Positions 9,079-18,056 of a stretch of 64,000 bases of DNA are shown in pieces. Numbering within the stretch: position 1 is the stretch's first letter; each line of letters begins with the position of its first letter. The notes below the pieces were generated by a model. It saw only the letters and a program-made list of their open reading frames with translations. It ran no database searches and was not told where the DNA came from. The stretch comes from Sphingomonas cannabina (GTDB lineage Bacteria; Pseudomonadota; Alphaproteobacteria; Sphingomonadales; Sphingomonadaceae): NCBI RefSeq assembly GCF_021391395.1, contig NZ_CP090059.1:434001-498000 (forward strand), given 5' to 3'. Both the position numbers and the translations under genes were made by a program.

Positions 9079-10407
9079 ATGGCGCGCTTCACCTTCCGCC
9101 TGCCCGACATCGGCGAGGGCATCGCCGAGGCCGAGATCGTGGCGTGGCACGTCAAGGTCGGCGACCGGGTCGAGGAGGACCAGCAGGTCGCCGACATGAT
9201 GACCGACAAGGCGACGGTCGAGATGGAATCGCCGGTGTCCGGCACCGTGGTCGAGCTCGCGGGCGAGGTCGGCGACCAAGTGCCGATCGGCTCGGCGCTG
9301 CTGGTGATCGAGACCGATGCGGCGGAGGAGGCGGCGCCCCCGCCTGACCCCAAGGCCGAGGAGGTCGAGGAGCAGATCGAGGCGGAGACGCCGGGGGTCG
9401 AAGAGATCCTCCCTGGCACGGGGAGGGGGACTATCGGCGAAGCCGATGGTGGAGGGGGAGCGCCACAAGCGACGCCCGTTGAGGAGAGCCCCCTCCACCA
9501 GCCTGCGGCTGGTCCCCCTCCCCGTGCCGGGGAGGAGCTTGAGCACCGCCACGTCCTCGCCTCTCCCGCCGTCCGCGCTCGTGCCAGGGACCTCGGTATC
9601 GACCTCGCTCAGGTGAAAGCCGACGGCGACCGTATCCGGCACGCCGACCTCGACGCATACCTCCGGTACGGTAGCGGCGAGGGCTACCATGCTCCCCACG
9701 CCAGCCACGCCCGCGAGGACGAGCCGGTCAAGGTCATCGGCATGCGCCGCCGCATCGCCGAGAACATGGCCGCGTCGAAGCGCCACATCCCGCACTTCAC
9801 CTATGTCGAGGAGATCGACGTCACCGCGCTGGAGGATATGCGCGCGGACCTCAACGCCAACCGCGGCAATCGGCCCAAGCTGACGATGCTGCCGTTCCTG
9901 ATCGTCGCGATCTGCCGGACCATCCCGGTCTTTCCGATGATCAACGCCCGCTACGACGACGAGACGGGCGTCGTCACCCGCCACGGCCGCGTCCATCTCG
10001 GCATGGCGACGCAGACCGACGCGGGCCTGATGGTGCCGGTGATCCGCGACGCGCAGGACCGGAACGTGTGGCAGCTCGCGGCCGAGATCACCCGCCTCGC
10101 CGAGGCCGCGCGCACCGGCAAGGCCAAGAGCGAGGAGCTCAGCGGCTCCACCCTCACCGTCACCTCGCTCGGCCCGCTCGGCGGCATCGCCACCACGCCG
10201 GTGATCAACCGGCCGGAGGTGGCGATCATCGGCCCCAACAAGATCGTCGAGCGACCCGTCTTCCGGGGCGACGACATCGTCCGCGCCAAGCTGATGAACC
10301 TGTCGATCAGCTGCGACCACCGTGTCGTCGACGGCTGGGACGCGGCGAGCTACGTCCAGGCAGTGAAGAAGCTGCTCGAGACCCCCGTCCTACTGTTCGC
10401 CGAGTGA
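9079..10407 (+). CDS. bkdB: Branched-chain 2-oxoacid dehydrogenase E2 (dihydrolipoamide acyltransferase), with repeat-encoded linker
   Basis: 442 residues. There is one lipoyl domain (about 1-78, lipoylated Lys44 in MTDKATVEME), a linker, the peripheral-subunit-binding domain (ASPAVRARARDLGIDLAQVK) and the catalytic domain with His414/Asp418 in DHRVVDGWD. The linker between lipoyl and E1-binding domains is partly made of a family-2 palindromic repeat (9406-9540), giving the ILPGTGRGT...GPPPRAGEEL segment. A flexible linker tolerates such an insertion. The gene starts 5 bp after E1 beta and its stop overlaps the next ATG (TGATG). Confidence 0.95.
   Translation: MARFTFRLPDIGEGIAEAEIVAWHVKVGDRVEEDQQVADMMTDKATVEMESPVSGTVVELAGEVGDQVPIGSALLVIETDAAEEAAPPPDPKAEEVEEQIEAETPGVEEILPGTGRGTIGEADGGGGAPQATPVEESPLHQPAAGPPPRAGEELEHRHVLASPAVRARARDLGIDLAQVKADGDRIRHADLDAYLRYGSGEGYHAPHASHAREDEPVKVIGMRRRIAENMAASKRHIPHFTYVEEIDVTALEDMRADLNANRGNRPKLTMLPFLIVAICRTIPVFPMINARYDDETGVVTRHGRVHLGMATQTDAGLMVPVIRDAQDRNVWQLAAEITRLAEAARTGKAKSEELSGSTLTVTSLGPLGGIATTPVINRPEVAIIGPNKIVERPVFRGDDIVRAKLMNLSISCDHRVVDGWDAASYVQAVKKLLETPVLLFAE
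9406..9540. repeat. Palindromic repeat, family 2, inside the E2 gene
   Basis: 135 bp, exactly 45 codons. Terminal arms ATCCTCCCTGGCACGGGGAG and CCCGTGCCGGGGAGGAGCTT are nearly identical inverted copies; inner arms CCGATGGTGGAGGGGG and CCCCCTCCACCAG are also inverted. It sits in the interdomain linker. Confidence 0.92.
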
Positions 10408-10895
10408 TGCGCTGGCGCGCGATGGCGGCGGGCGACCTCGACGGTGTCGTCGCGGTCGCCCGCGTCGCCTTTCCCGAGCATCCCGAAGGCCGCGCCTGCT
10501 TCGCCGAGCGGCTCGCCCTCGCGCCCGGGAGCTGCTTCGTGCTGGAGGGCGAGAACGGCATCGCCGGCTACCTGATCGCCTATCCGTGGCCGCTCGAGGC
10601 GATTCCGCCGCTCGACACGCTGCTCGGCAGCCTGCCCGAAGCGCGCGAGGCCTGGTATCTCCACGATCTCGCGCTGCTGCCGGAGGCGCGCGGCGGCGGC
10701 CATGCCCGCGCCGGGCTCGATCTGCTGTTCGGCCGTATCGATGCCCCGATCGCGCTCGTCTCGGTCAACGACTCCGCCGCCTTCTGGCGAGCGCAGGGCT
10801 TCGTGCCGCAGGACAGCCCGGCACTGCGGGCCAAGCTCGCCAGCTATGGCCCGGGAGCATGTTACATGGTGCGGCGCGTCACAAAGCCGGTGTAG
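10407..10895 (+). CDS. GNAT-family N-acetyltransferase
   Basis: 162 residues; ATG overlaps the E2 stop by one base (TGATG), so it is translationally coupled. The GNAT core is visible: strand WYLHDLALLPEARGGGHARAGLDLL contains the acetyl-CoA loop (R-G-G-G-H-A), and VSVNDSAAFWRAQGF is the usual motif B. The substrate is unknown. The link to the 2-oxoacid dehydrogenase operon may be only transcriptional. Confidence 0.88.
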   Translation: MRWRAMAAGDLDGVVAVARVAFPEHPEGRACFAERLALAPGSCFVLEGENGIAGYLIAYPWPLEAIPPLDTLLGSLPEAREAWYLHDLALLPEARGGGHARAGLDLLFGRIDAPIALVSVNDSAAFWRAQGFVPQDSPALRAKLASYGPGACYMVRRVTKPV

Positions 10896-10904
10896 AGCTG
10901 CGCC

Positions 10905-11729
10905 ATGCACTTCGATCTCCTCCAGTCGATCAGCCTCGCCGGCGATCCCGCCACGCCCAACGACGACCGCGCCGGCATGGCGCTCCGTCATGCCTGGGTG
11001 ATCGACGGCGCCACCGATCTCGGCCCGCCGGGGCTGGTCGGGTCGCAGGGCGGCGCGGCGTGGCTGGCGAGCGAGGCGCAGGCCGCCTTCACCGTCGCGG
11101 CCGACGGGGCGATCGAGACGATCTTCGCCGGCGTCGCCGACCGGCTGGTCGCCGCCTATGCGCGCGACCGCACCCGCGAGCCCGAGGGACGCTGGGAACT
11201 GCCGCTGGCGTCGGGCCTGGCGGTGCGGATCGGCGGCGATGCGCTCGAATGCGGCTGGCTCGGCGACTGCTCCGGATTGCTGCGGCGCGGCGGTCAGGTG
11301 GTCCGGCTCGGCCCCGTCGCGGACGATCGCGGGAAGGAGATCGCCCACGCTGCCAGCCTGGCGCAGCACGGCCTCGGCAACATCAAGAAGAACGCGCCGA
11401 TCCTTGCCGACCTGCGCGCCGGCCGCGGGCGGCCCGGCATCCGCGTGCTCGGCGTGCTGCCCGAGTGGATGGCGGAGGTCGAAACGCTCCGCACCCCCTG
11501 CGCGCCGGGCGATGAGCTCCTGCTGATGACCGACGGCTTCGCCGCGCTCGTCGACAGCTATGCCGCCTATGACACCGCCGGGCTGATGGCGGCGGTGGCC
11601 GAGCACGGCCTCGCCGCCGTCGCTGCCGAGCTGCGCGAAATCGAGCAGGCGGATATTGCCTGCGCGCGCTTCCCGCGCTTCAAGGTCTCCGACGACGCCA
11701 CCGCCCTGTGGCTGCGCATCGGAGGCTGA
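10905..11729 (+). CDS. PP2C-like protein phosphatase domain protein
   Basis: 274 residues. Metal-binding motifs of the PPM/PP2C fold can be followed in order: NDDRAGMALRHAWVIDGATD (motif with the first Asp pair), CGWLGDCSGLLRRGG, DELLLMTDGFAAL and the terminal SDDATALWLRIGG. Family members act as Ser/Thr phosphatases or, in divergent forms, as related hydrolases. No partner kinase is adjacent. It starts 9 bp after the acetyltransferase gene and is followed closely by lnt. Confidence 0.85.
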   Translation: MHFDLLQSISLAGDPATPNDDRAGMALRHAWVIDGATDLGPPGLVGSQGGAAWLASEAQAAFTVAADGAIETIFAGVADRLVAAYARDRTREPEGRWELPLASGLAVRIGGDALECGWLGDCSGLLRRGGQVVRLGPVADDRGKEIAHAASLAQHGLGNIKKNAPILADLRAGRGRPGIRVLGVLPEWMAEVETLRTPCAPGDELLLMTDGFAALVDSYAAYDTAGLMAAVAEHGLAAVAAELREIEQADIACARFPRFKVSDDATALWLRIGG

Positions 11730-11775
11730 GCATGGCGCATTGCCCGTCGACCCACGCGCTGCCCGACCGCCGGCC

Positions 11776-13323
11776 TTGACCCTGCTCCTCTCCCTGCTGC
11801 TGGGCGCGCTCGCCGCGACCGGATTCGCGCCGCTCGACTGGTGGGCGGTGACGCTCGTCGCCTTCGCCGGATGGATGAAGCTCGTCCATGACGCGCCGAG
11901 CCTCAGGCGCGTGCTGCTGATCGGCTGGCTGTTCGGCGTCGGCCACTTCACCGTGAACAACAACTGGATCCAGCACGCCTTCGACTTCCAGGACAAGATG
12001 CCGCCAGCGCTCGGCTATGTCGCCGTGGTCCTGCTCGCGCTCTATCTCGCGGTTTATCCGATGCTCGCCGCCGGCCTCGCCTGGCGATTGGCGAGCCCCC
12101 GCGCGGCGGGCGACGCGGCCACCGTGCCCGGCGCCGCCTTCGTCCTGGTGTTCACCGCCGCCTGGATCGCGACGGAGTGGCTCCGCGCGACGATGTTCAC
12201 CGGTTATGCCTGGGATCCGCTCGGCGTCGCCTGGCTGCCACTTCCCGGCATCGCGCGGCTGGCCGCCTGGACCGGTACCTATGTCCTGTCCGGCATCGCC
12301 ATCCTGGCCGCCGGTGCATTGCTCCTGCTGTTGGCGGAGAGGCGCTGGCGCTTCGCCGCGGCGGTGCTCGCCCCGCTCGCGCTCGCCGCGATCCTGCTCG
12401 GCGCGCCCTATGCCCCGCCCGCCGATCCCGCTCGCCGCGTCCGCGTCGTTCAGCCCAACATCGGCCAGGACGAGGTGACCGCGCCCGACTATGCGCAACG
12501 CATCCTGCGCACCATGGTCGCGCTGTCCGGCCTGCCCGGCGCGACGCCGCGGCTGGTGGTGTGGCCGGAAGGATCGGTCGATCCCTATCTCGAGGACGGC
12601 TATCCGCATTGGTGGTACTATCGCGGACATCCCGCGGCGACGCGCGGCGCCATCGCCCGGACGCTAGGCCCCCGCGACCGCGCGCTGGTCGGCAGCACCG
12701 CGCTCATGTTCGACCGGCCGGGCGAAAAGGGCCAGCTGATCGGCGCCGGCAATTCGATCTTCCTCGTCGGCCCCGACGCGCGGCTCGGCGGGCGCTACGA
12801 CAAGGCGCATCTCGTCCCCTATGGCGAATATCTCCCAATGCGGACGCTGCTGGGGCCGATCGGCCTGTCGCGCCTGGTCGCGGGCGAGATCGACTTCCTG
12901 TCCGGCCCAGGCCCGCGCACGCTCGACGTGCCGGGCTTCGGCCCGGTGGGGATGCAGATCTGCTACGAGATCATCTTCTCAGGGCAAGTGGTCGACCGCG
13001 CGCACCGTCCGGCGCTGATCTTCAATCCCTCCAACGACGGCTGGTTCGGCAATTGGGGCCCGCCGCAGCACCTCGCCCAGGCGCGGATGCGCGCGATCGA
13101 GGAGGGGTTGCCGATCATCCGCTCGACGCCGAACGGCATCTCGGCGGTGATCGCCGCCGATGGCCGCCTGCTCGGCACGATTCCCCGGTTCACCGCTGCC
13201 GCGATCGAACTGCCGATGCCGCGCCCGCTGCCCCCGACATTGTTCTCGCGCATCGGTAACTGGAGCATCGGACTCGCGCTCGTCGTGCTGCTCGCGCTTG
13301 CAGCCGCGCTCCGCCGCCGCTAG
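11776..13323 (+). CDS. lnt: Apolipoprotein N-acyltransferase
   Basis: About 515 residues. It N-acylates lipoproteins in the inner membrane. Six or so membrane segments at the N-terminus are followed by a periplasmic nitrilase domain with the full Glu-Lys-Cys triad: Glu265 in VVWPEGS, Lys343 in YDKAHLVPYGEYLP and Cys396 in MQICYEII. There is no ATG in frame before the first membrane segment. TTG 11776 or TTG 11740 are the only plausible starts. An ATG at 11732 lies in another frame and closes after 15 codons. The C-terminus ends with a last membrane helix. Confidence 0.93.
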   Translation: MTLLLSLLLGALAATGFAPLDWWAVTLVAFAGWMKLVHDAPSLRRVLLIGWLFGVGHFTVNNNWIQHAFDFQDKMPPALGYVAVVLLALYLAVYPMLAAGLAWRLASPRAAGDAATVPGAAFVLVFTAAWIATEWLRATMFTGYAWDPLGVAWLPLPGIARLAAWTGTYVLSGIAILAAGALLLLLAERRWRFAAAVLAPLALAAILLGAPYAPPADPARRVRVVQPNIGQDEVTAPDYAQRILRTMVALSGLPGATPRLVVWPEGSVDPYLEDGYPHWWYYRGHPAATRGAIARTLGPRDRALVGSTALMFDRPGEKGQLIGAGNSIFLVGPDARLGGRYDKAHLVPYGEYLPMRTLLGPIGLSRLVAGEIDFLSGPGPRTLDVPGFGPVGMQICYEIIFSGQVVDRAHRPALIFNPSNDGWFGNWGPPQHLAQARMRAIEEGLPIIRSTPNGISAVIAADGRLLGTIPRFTAAAIELPMPRPLPPTLFSRIGNWSIGLALVVLLALAAALRRR

Positions 13324-13398
13324 GTCGCGAGGCAGCATATAGACACATAAGCATTTCTTTATATCGCGCTCCCGCGCTCTGGATTAAGGCTGCTTCCC

Positions 13399-14583
13399 AT
13401 GCGCAAGAACTATCTCTTCACCTCCGAATCGGTCTCCGAAGGCCATCCCGACAAGGTCGCCGACCAGATCTCCGATGCCGTCGTCGACCTGTTCCTGTCG
13501 CGCGATCCCGTCGCGCGCGTCGCCTGCGAGACGATGGTGACGACGCAGCGCATCGTTCTGGCGGGCGAGGTCCGCTGCGACCAGGAAAGCTTCCCGACGC
13601 TCGACGAGATCGAGAAGGCCGCGCGCGAGACGGTGAAGCGGATCGGTTACGAGCAGCACGGCTTCCACTGGCAGACCGCCGAGTTCGCCTGCCATCTCCA
13701 CGGCCAGAGCGCGCACATCGCGCAGGGCGTCGACGAGAGCGGCAACAAGGACGAGGGCGCCGGCGACCAGGGCATCATGTTCGGCTTCGCCTGCGACGAG
13801 ACGCCGGACCTGATGCCGGCGACGCTCTATTACTCGCACCGCATCCTCGAGAAGCTGGCGCAGGACCGTCACGGCAAGGTCGTCGACTTCCTCGAGCCCG
13901 ACGCCAAGAGCCAGGTCACGCTGAAGTTCGAGGACGGCGTGCCGACCGGCGCCACCGCGTTGGTCGTCTCGACTCAGCACTCGAAGGCGCTGTCGAGCGA
14001 CGCCGGACAGAAGCAGTTGCGCGACTATGTGATGACGGTGTTCGAGGAGGTCCTGCCCAAGGGCTGGATGCCGGCCGACCAATCGCAGATCTACGTCAAC
14101 CCGACCGGTCTGTTCGAGATCGGCGGTCCCGACGGCGACGCCGGCCTCACCGGCCGCAAGATCATCGTCGACACTTATGGCGGCGCGGCCCCGCACGGCG
14201 GTGGCGCCTTCTCGGGCAAGGACCCGACCAAGGTCGACCGCTCGGCGGCGTACATCAGCCGCTACCTCGCCAAGAACATCGTCGCCGCCGGCCTCGCCAA
14301 GCGCTGCACGATCCAGCTGTCCTACGCGATCGGTATCGCCGAGCCGCTGTCGCTCTACGTCGACACCCACGGCACCGGCACCGTCGAGGAGTCGAAGATC
14401 GAGGCGGTGCTGCCCAAGCTGGTGCGCCTGACGCCCAAGGGCATCCGCACACACCTCGGCATGAACAAACCCATCTATCAGCCGACCGCCGCCTATGGCC
14501 ATTTCGGCCGCAAGGCGGAGGGCGACCTGTTCACCTGGGAGCGCACCGACCTGGTCGACGCGCTCAAGGCCGAGCTCGGCTGA
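13399..14583 (+). CDS. metK: S-adenosylmethionine synthetase
   Basis: 394 residues, normal length. It joins Met and ATP into SAM. The signatures are [16 protein letters not shown] (ATP site), [12 protein letters not shown] and [19 protein letters not shown]. The 75-bp leader contains an AT-rich stretch and a GCGCTCCCGCGC hairpin but nothing I can assign with confidence to a SAM riboswitch class. Confidence 0.98.
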   Translation: MRKNYLFTSESVSEGHPDKVADQISDAVVDLFLSRDPVARVACETMVTTQRIVLAGEVRCDQESFPTLDEIEKAARETVKRIGYEQHGFHWQTAEFACHLHGQSAHIAQGVDESGNKDEGAGDQGIMFGFACDETPDLMPATLYYSHRILEKLAQDRHGKVVDFLEPDAKSQVTLKFEDGVPTGATALVVSTQHSKALSSDAGQKQLRDYVMTVFEEVLPKGWMPADQSQIYVNPTGLFEIGGPDGDAGLTGRKIIVDTYGGAAPHGGGAFSGKDPTKVDRSAAYISRYLAKNIVAAGLAKRCTIQLSYAIGIAEPLSLYVDTHGTGTVEESKIEAVLPKLVRLTPKGIRTHLGMNKPIYQPTAAYGHFGRKAEGDLFTWERTDLVDALKAELG

Positions 14584-14644
14584 GGCTTGCCGGCATGAGC
14601 CGGAGCTGACACTCTGGCGGCCGTCCAAGGGGGAGGGCCACCGG

Positions 14645-15706
14645 ATGTCCATCACTGCCAGGCTGTGCGCGGCGCTGCTGATCTGCGCCGCGCCGCCCGC
14701 GTTCGCGCAAGGCGCGCACAATGTCGCGATCGCCGTGCCCGAGGGGCAGCCGTTCGTCCATGCCAACAGCGGCATGACGCTGCCGTCGTCGCTGACAGGG
14801 CTGCCGCGCACTCGCGCCTCGGAGCTCGAGGCGCCCCAGCTCGACATCATCTTCGAATATGCCAATGCCGACGAGAGCGACTTCGCCTCGGTCTATGTCT
14901 ATCGCACCACAGCCGGCGCGGCGCCGGTATGGTTCGACCGGGCGGTCGCCGCGGTCGAGAAGCGGCCGATGTTCGGCACGCCCCATCGGCTCGACCGTCC
15001 CGTCGCCTTCGCGCCAGCCGCCGGCGCGGCGGCGTCGGGTCTGATCGCGGTCTGGTCGCTCGAAGGCAGCAGCTTCCGCAGCACCGCGCTGGCGATCGTC
15101 CCGCTCGGCGAATGGCTGGTCAAGCTACGCTATTCCTCGAAGACCCTCGACGCGCCGGCGCTGGACGAGCGGTTGCGCCAGGCGGTGGCGGCACTCGGCT
15201 GGCCGGCGGGGCTCGCATCCGCGCCACCGGCGGCGGCGGTCGAGCCATGCTCCGCGCCGATCGCCTTCAACGGCCGGGCCAAGCCGGCGCGGCGGGACGC
15301 CACCGGGACCCTGATGGGCGCGCTGATGGCGGCAGCGGCGGCTGACGCAGAGACGGAGGGTGCGGTGAAGACGCCTGCCGTCTGGTGCCGCGATCCGGCA
15401 CCGGTGGCCGACGCCGCCATCTATCGCGCCGACGCGGGCACCGACGCCTATCTGCTCGCGCTGTCGGACGCTGGCCGCGGCGTCAGCGTCGCACCCAGCC
15501 TGGCCGGCCTGATCGAGAAGAGGCGCAAGCCGAGCTGGACGGTGAGCCTGGTCCTACCCGGCCGGACGCTGGTCTATGCCGACCAGGATCGGCTGCCGCC
15601 GCCGGATCAGCTGCTGGAGATCATCGCGGGCGAGCCGCAGTCGAGCACCGGCACCTGGGGCGGCAAGCGCGAGATCGCGCTCGATCCCAAGACGCTGGGC
15701 AAGTGA
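14645..15706 (+). CDS. Exported protein of unknown function
   Basis: 353 residues. A signal peptide (residues 1-21, LCAALLICAAPPAFAQG) is followed by a globular domain without a motif I recognise. Cys pairs (EPCSAP and VWCRDP) could form a disulfide. YVYRTTAGAAPVWFDRAVAA and LIEKRRKPSWTVSLVLPGR look like ordered secondary structure. ATG 14645 follows GGGGGAGGG. It lies between metK and the RNB gene on the same strand. The function cannot be inferred from context. Confidence 0.85.
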   Translation: MSITARLCAALLICAAPPAFAQGAHNVAIAVPEGQPFVHANSGMTLPSSLTGLPRTRASELEAPQLDIIFEYANADESDFASVYVYRTTAGAAPVWFDRAVAAVEKRPMFGTPHRLDRPVAFAPAAGAAASGLIAVWSLEGSSFRSTALAIVPLGEWLVKLRYSSKTLDAPALDERLRQAVAALGWPAGLASAPPAAAVEPCSAPIAFNGRAKPARRDATGTLMGALMAAAAADAETEGAVKTPAVWCRDPAPVADAAIYRADAGTDAYLLALSDAGRGVSVAPSLAGLIEKRRKPSWTVSLVLPGRTLVYADQDRLPPPDQLLEIIAGEPQSSTGTWGGKREIALDPKTLGK

Positions 15707-15739
15707 CGCCGGCACCCCGAGCCGCTACCACCATCCCCG

Positions 15740-17125
15740 ATGAAGACGCTCGCCGATCCGAACAGGGCGCTGGCCGAGGGCCTCGCCAGGCTCCGCCGTG
15801 AGTTCCAGGTTCCCGCCGAGTTCCCGCCGGAGGTCGTCGCTGCCGCCAACGATGCTGCCGCTCGCGCGCCCTCCGAGCACGTCGACCGCACCGGCACCCG
15901 CTTCGTCACGCTCGATCCGGTCACTTCGACCGATCTCGACCAGGCCTTCGCGATCGAGCGCAGCGGTGCCGACCTGCTGCTCTACTATGCCATCGCCGAC
16001 GTCGCCTGGTTCGTCGACGAGGGCGGCGCGCTCGATGCCGAGGCCTGGCAGCGCGGCGAGACGCTCTACCTCCCCGACGGCAAGGCCCCGCTCTATCCGC
16101 AGGTGCTGAGCCAGGGCGCCGCCAGCCTGCTTCCCGACGGTCCACGCCCGGCGGTGGTGTTCACCGTCCGCGTGCCGGCCGATGGCATCGCCCGCCTCGA
16201 CGGCGCCGAGCGCGCGGTGATCCGCTCCACCGCCAAGCTCGCCTATGACACCGTCCGCGACGAGGATCTGCCGGAGGGCTTCGCCGAGCTCGCCAGGCGC
16301 ATCCAGGCGGCGGAGGACCGCCGCGGCGCCGCCCGCGTCGACCCGCCCGAACAGGAGGTGATCGCGCTCGGCGACGGGCGCTATCGGCTCGCCTTCCGCC
16401 CGCGGCTCGCTTCGGAGGATCGCAACGCCGCGCTGTCGCTCGCGGCCAACCTCGCCATCGCCGCGGCGCTGCAGGAGCATCGCACCGGGCTGTTCCGGGT
16501 GATGGCCGGGCCGAGCGAGCAGGCGATCGCCCGGCTGCGCCACACCGCCCGGGCATTCGGCCTCGACTGGCCCGCCGAAACCGAGCTCAAGCAGTTCGAG
16601 CGCACGCTCGATGCCGCCGATCCGCGCCATGCCGCCTTCATGCTCGCGATCAGGCGGGCGGGGAACGGTGCCTCCTACGCCCCCTATCGCGATGGCGTGG
16701 TGCCGTGGCACGCCGCGATGGCAGCGACCTATGCCCAGGCCACCGCGCCGCTGCGCCGGCTCGCCGACCGCTATGTCGTGCAGGCGGCGCTCGCGGTGGC
16801 GAACGGCCGGCCGGTGCCGGAGGGCGTCATCGCAGCGTTCGAGCGGCTGCCCAAGGTGATGGCCCGCGCCGATTCGCTGAGCGGCCGGATCGACAATGCG
16901 GTGATCGACCTTGCGGAGGCGATCATGCTCCGCGATCGGATGGGTGAGATATTCGACGCCGTCGTCACCGACATCGACGAGCGCGGCGCCCGCATCCAGC
17001 TCGCCGACCTGCCGATCGTGGCGCGGGTCTCGGCGCATCGCGTGCATCCCGGCGATGCGGTGCGGGTGCGGCTGGAGGCGGCCGATCCCGAGCATCGCAG
17101 CCTCGCTTTCGAGCGGGTGGGGTGA
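15740..17125 (+). CDS. Short RNB-domain (RNase II/R family) protein
   Basis: 461 residues, far shorter than RNase R. It consists of a central RNB catalytic domain and a short C-terminal OB-like region, with no N-terminal cold-shock domains. The catalytic cluster reads LDPVTSTDLDQAF: the Asp residues matching E. coli RNase II positions 201, 207 and 209 are present, but the fourth (210) is Gln. The full-length rnr in this window keeps all four (DPVDARDHDDAV). The later ATAPLRRLADRYV corresponds to the TSPIRRYADL motif. It resembles the compact RNB proteins known from Deinococcus and actinobacteria. It is probably a 3'-5' exoribonuclease, but the activity is inferred. Confidence 0.87.
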   Translation: MKTLADPNRALAEGLARLRREFQVPAEFPPEVVAAANDAAARAPSEHVDRTGTRFVTLDPVTSTDLDQAFAIERSGADLLLYYAIADVAWFVDEGGALDAEAWQRGETLYLPDGKAPLYPQVLSQGAASLLPDGPRPAVVFTVRVPADGIARLDGAERAVIRSTAKLAYDTVRDEDLPEGFAELARRIQAAEDRRGAARVDPPEQEVIALGDGRYRLAFRPRLASEDRNAALSLAANLAIAAALQEHRTGLFRVMAGPSEQAIARLRHTARAFGLDWPAETELKQFERTLDAADPRHAAFMLAIRRAGNGASYAPYRDGVVPWHAAMAATYAQATAPLRRLADRYVVQAALAVANGRPVPEGVIAAFERLPKVMARADSLSGRIDNAVIDLAEAIMLRDRMGEIFDAVVTDIDERGARIQLADLPIVARVSAHRVHPGDAVRVRLEAADPEHRSLAFERVG

Positions 17126-17158
17126 CAGCGGGCATCGCTGCCCCTAAGCGCGCCCACC

Positions 17159-17839
17159 ATGGTCGATCCCGCCACCCATCGTCAGCTCTACGGCCGCCGC
17201 TCGGGCCATAAGCTCCGCGCCGGACAGGCGGCGCTGGTCGAGGAGCTGCTGCCCCGGGTGTCGGTGCCCGAGACCGGCCCGCTCGACGCCCGCACCTTGT
17301 TCGGCGATGATCGCCCGCTCGAACTTGAGATCGGCTTCGGCGCCGGCGAGCATCTCGCCGGTCAGGCGGCGGCACGGCCCGGCACCGGCTTCATCGGCTG
17401 CGAGCCTTTCCTCAATGGCGTGGTCGGCGCGCTCGGCCACATCCGCGACGGCGGCCTCGACAACGTCCGCCTCCACATGGGCGACGCGATTGAGGTGATC
17501 GATCGCCTGTCCGATGCCAGCCTGGAGCGCGTCTATCTGCTCCATCCCGATCCCTGGCCCAAGGCGCGCCACGCCAAGCGGCGCATGGTCAACCACGGTC
17601 CGCTCGATCTGATCGCGGCGAAGCTCAAGCCCGGCGGCGAGTTCCGCCTCGGCACCGACGATCCCACTTATTGCCGCTGGTCGATGATGGTGATGGACCA
17701 GCGCCGCGACTTCGCTTGGCAGGCGCGTCATCCGCGCGACTTCCTGACGCGGCCCGACGACTGGCCCGAGACGCGCTACGAGCGCAAGGCACGCCGTCAG
17801 GGGCATGAGGTGTGGTACTTCCGCTATTTGCGCATCTGA
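17159..17839 (+). CDS. trmB: tRNA (guanine46-N7)-methyltransferase
   Basis: 226 residues. SAM-binding motif I reads LELEIGFGAGEHLA, and the family signature YLLHPDPWPKARHAKRRMV is complete. GTDDPTYCRWSM lies in the catalytic part. It methylates G46 in the tRNA variable loop. It begins 33 bp after the RNB gene, so the two RNA-acting genes may be co-transcribed. Confidence 0.97.
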   Translation: MVDPATHRQLYGRRSGHKLRAGQAALVEELLPRVSVPETGPLDARTLFGDDRPLELEIGFGAGEHLAGQAAARPGTGFIGCEPFLNGVVGALGHIRDGGLDNVRLHMGDAIEVIDRLSDASLERVYLLHPDPWPKARHAKRRMVNHGPLDLIAAKLKPGGEFRLGTDDPTYCRWSMMVMDQRRDFAWQARHPRDFLTRPDDWPETRYERKARRQGHEVWYFRYLRI

Positions 17840-17918
17840 CGGGGCGGAGCAATCCGTTAACCATCATCGGCTATCCTCCCGTACCGGTCCATGAGACCGG
17901 ACGATCAGGAGAGCCTCG

Positions 17919-18044
17919 ATGCTCGACAAGGAAGCCAAGACCGAGCGCCGCACCGGCGACCGCCGCGTTACCGACGATCCTACCTATCCCGGTCCTGAAC
18001 GCCGGGTCGCGGAGCGCCGCGCCCAGTCGCCGCGCGAGGACTAA
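17919..18044 (+). CDS. Small charged protein of 41 residues, unknown function
   Basis: ATG preceded by CAGGAGAG with good spacing; 41 residues rich in Arg, Asp and Glu, with an internal near-repeat (ERRTGDRR, PGPERRVAERR). No membrane segment or Cys. It is upstream-flanked by a TTAACC element (17855) and a CCGGTCCATGAGACCGG hairpin (17884-17900). Similar Arg/Glu-rich mini-proteins occur in sphingomonads; I cannot name a function. Confidence 0.6.
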   Translation: MLDKEAKTERRTGDRRVTDDPTYPGPERRVAERRAQSPRED

Positions 18045-18056
18045 GCTCGCCGCCGT

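Noticed and set aside
13324..13398. Possible SAM-sensing riboswitch ahead of metK
   Set aside because: The 75-bp leader has one GC hairpin and an AT-rich tract, but I could not fit the conserved cores of SAM-II or SAM/SAH classes. A covariance-model search would decide.
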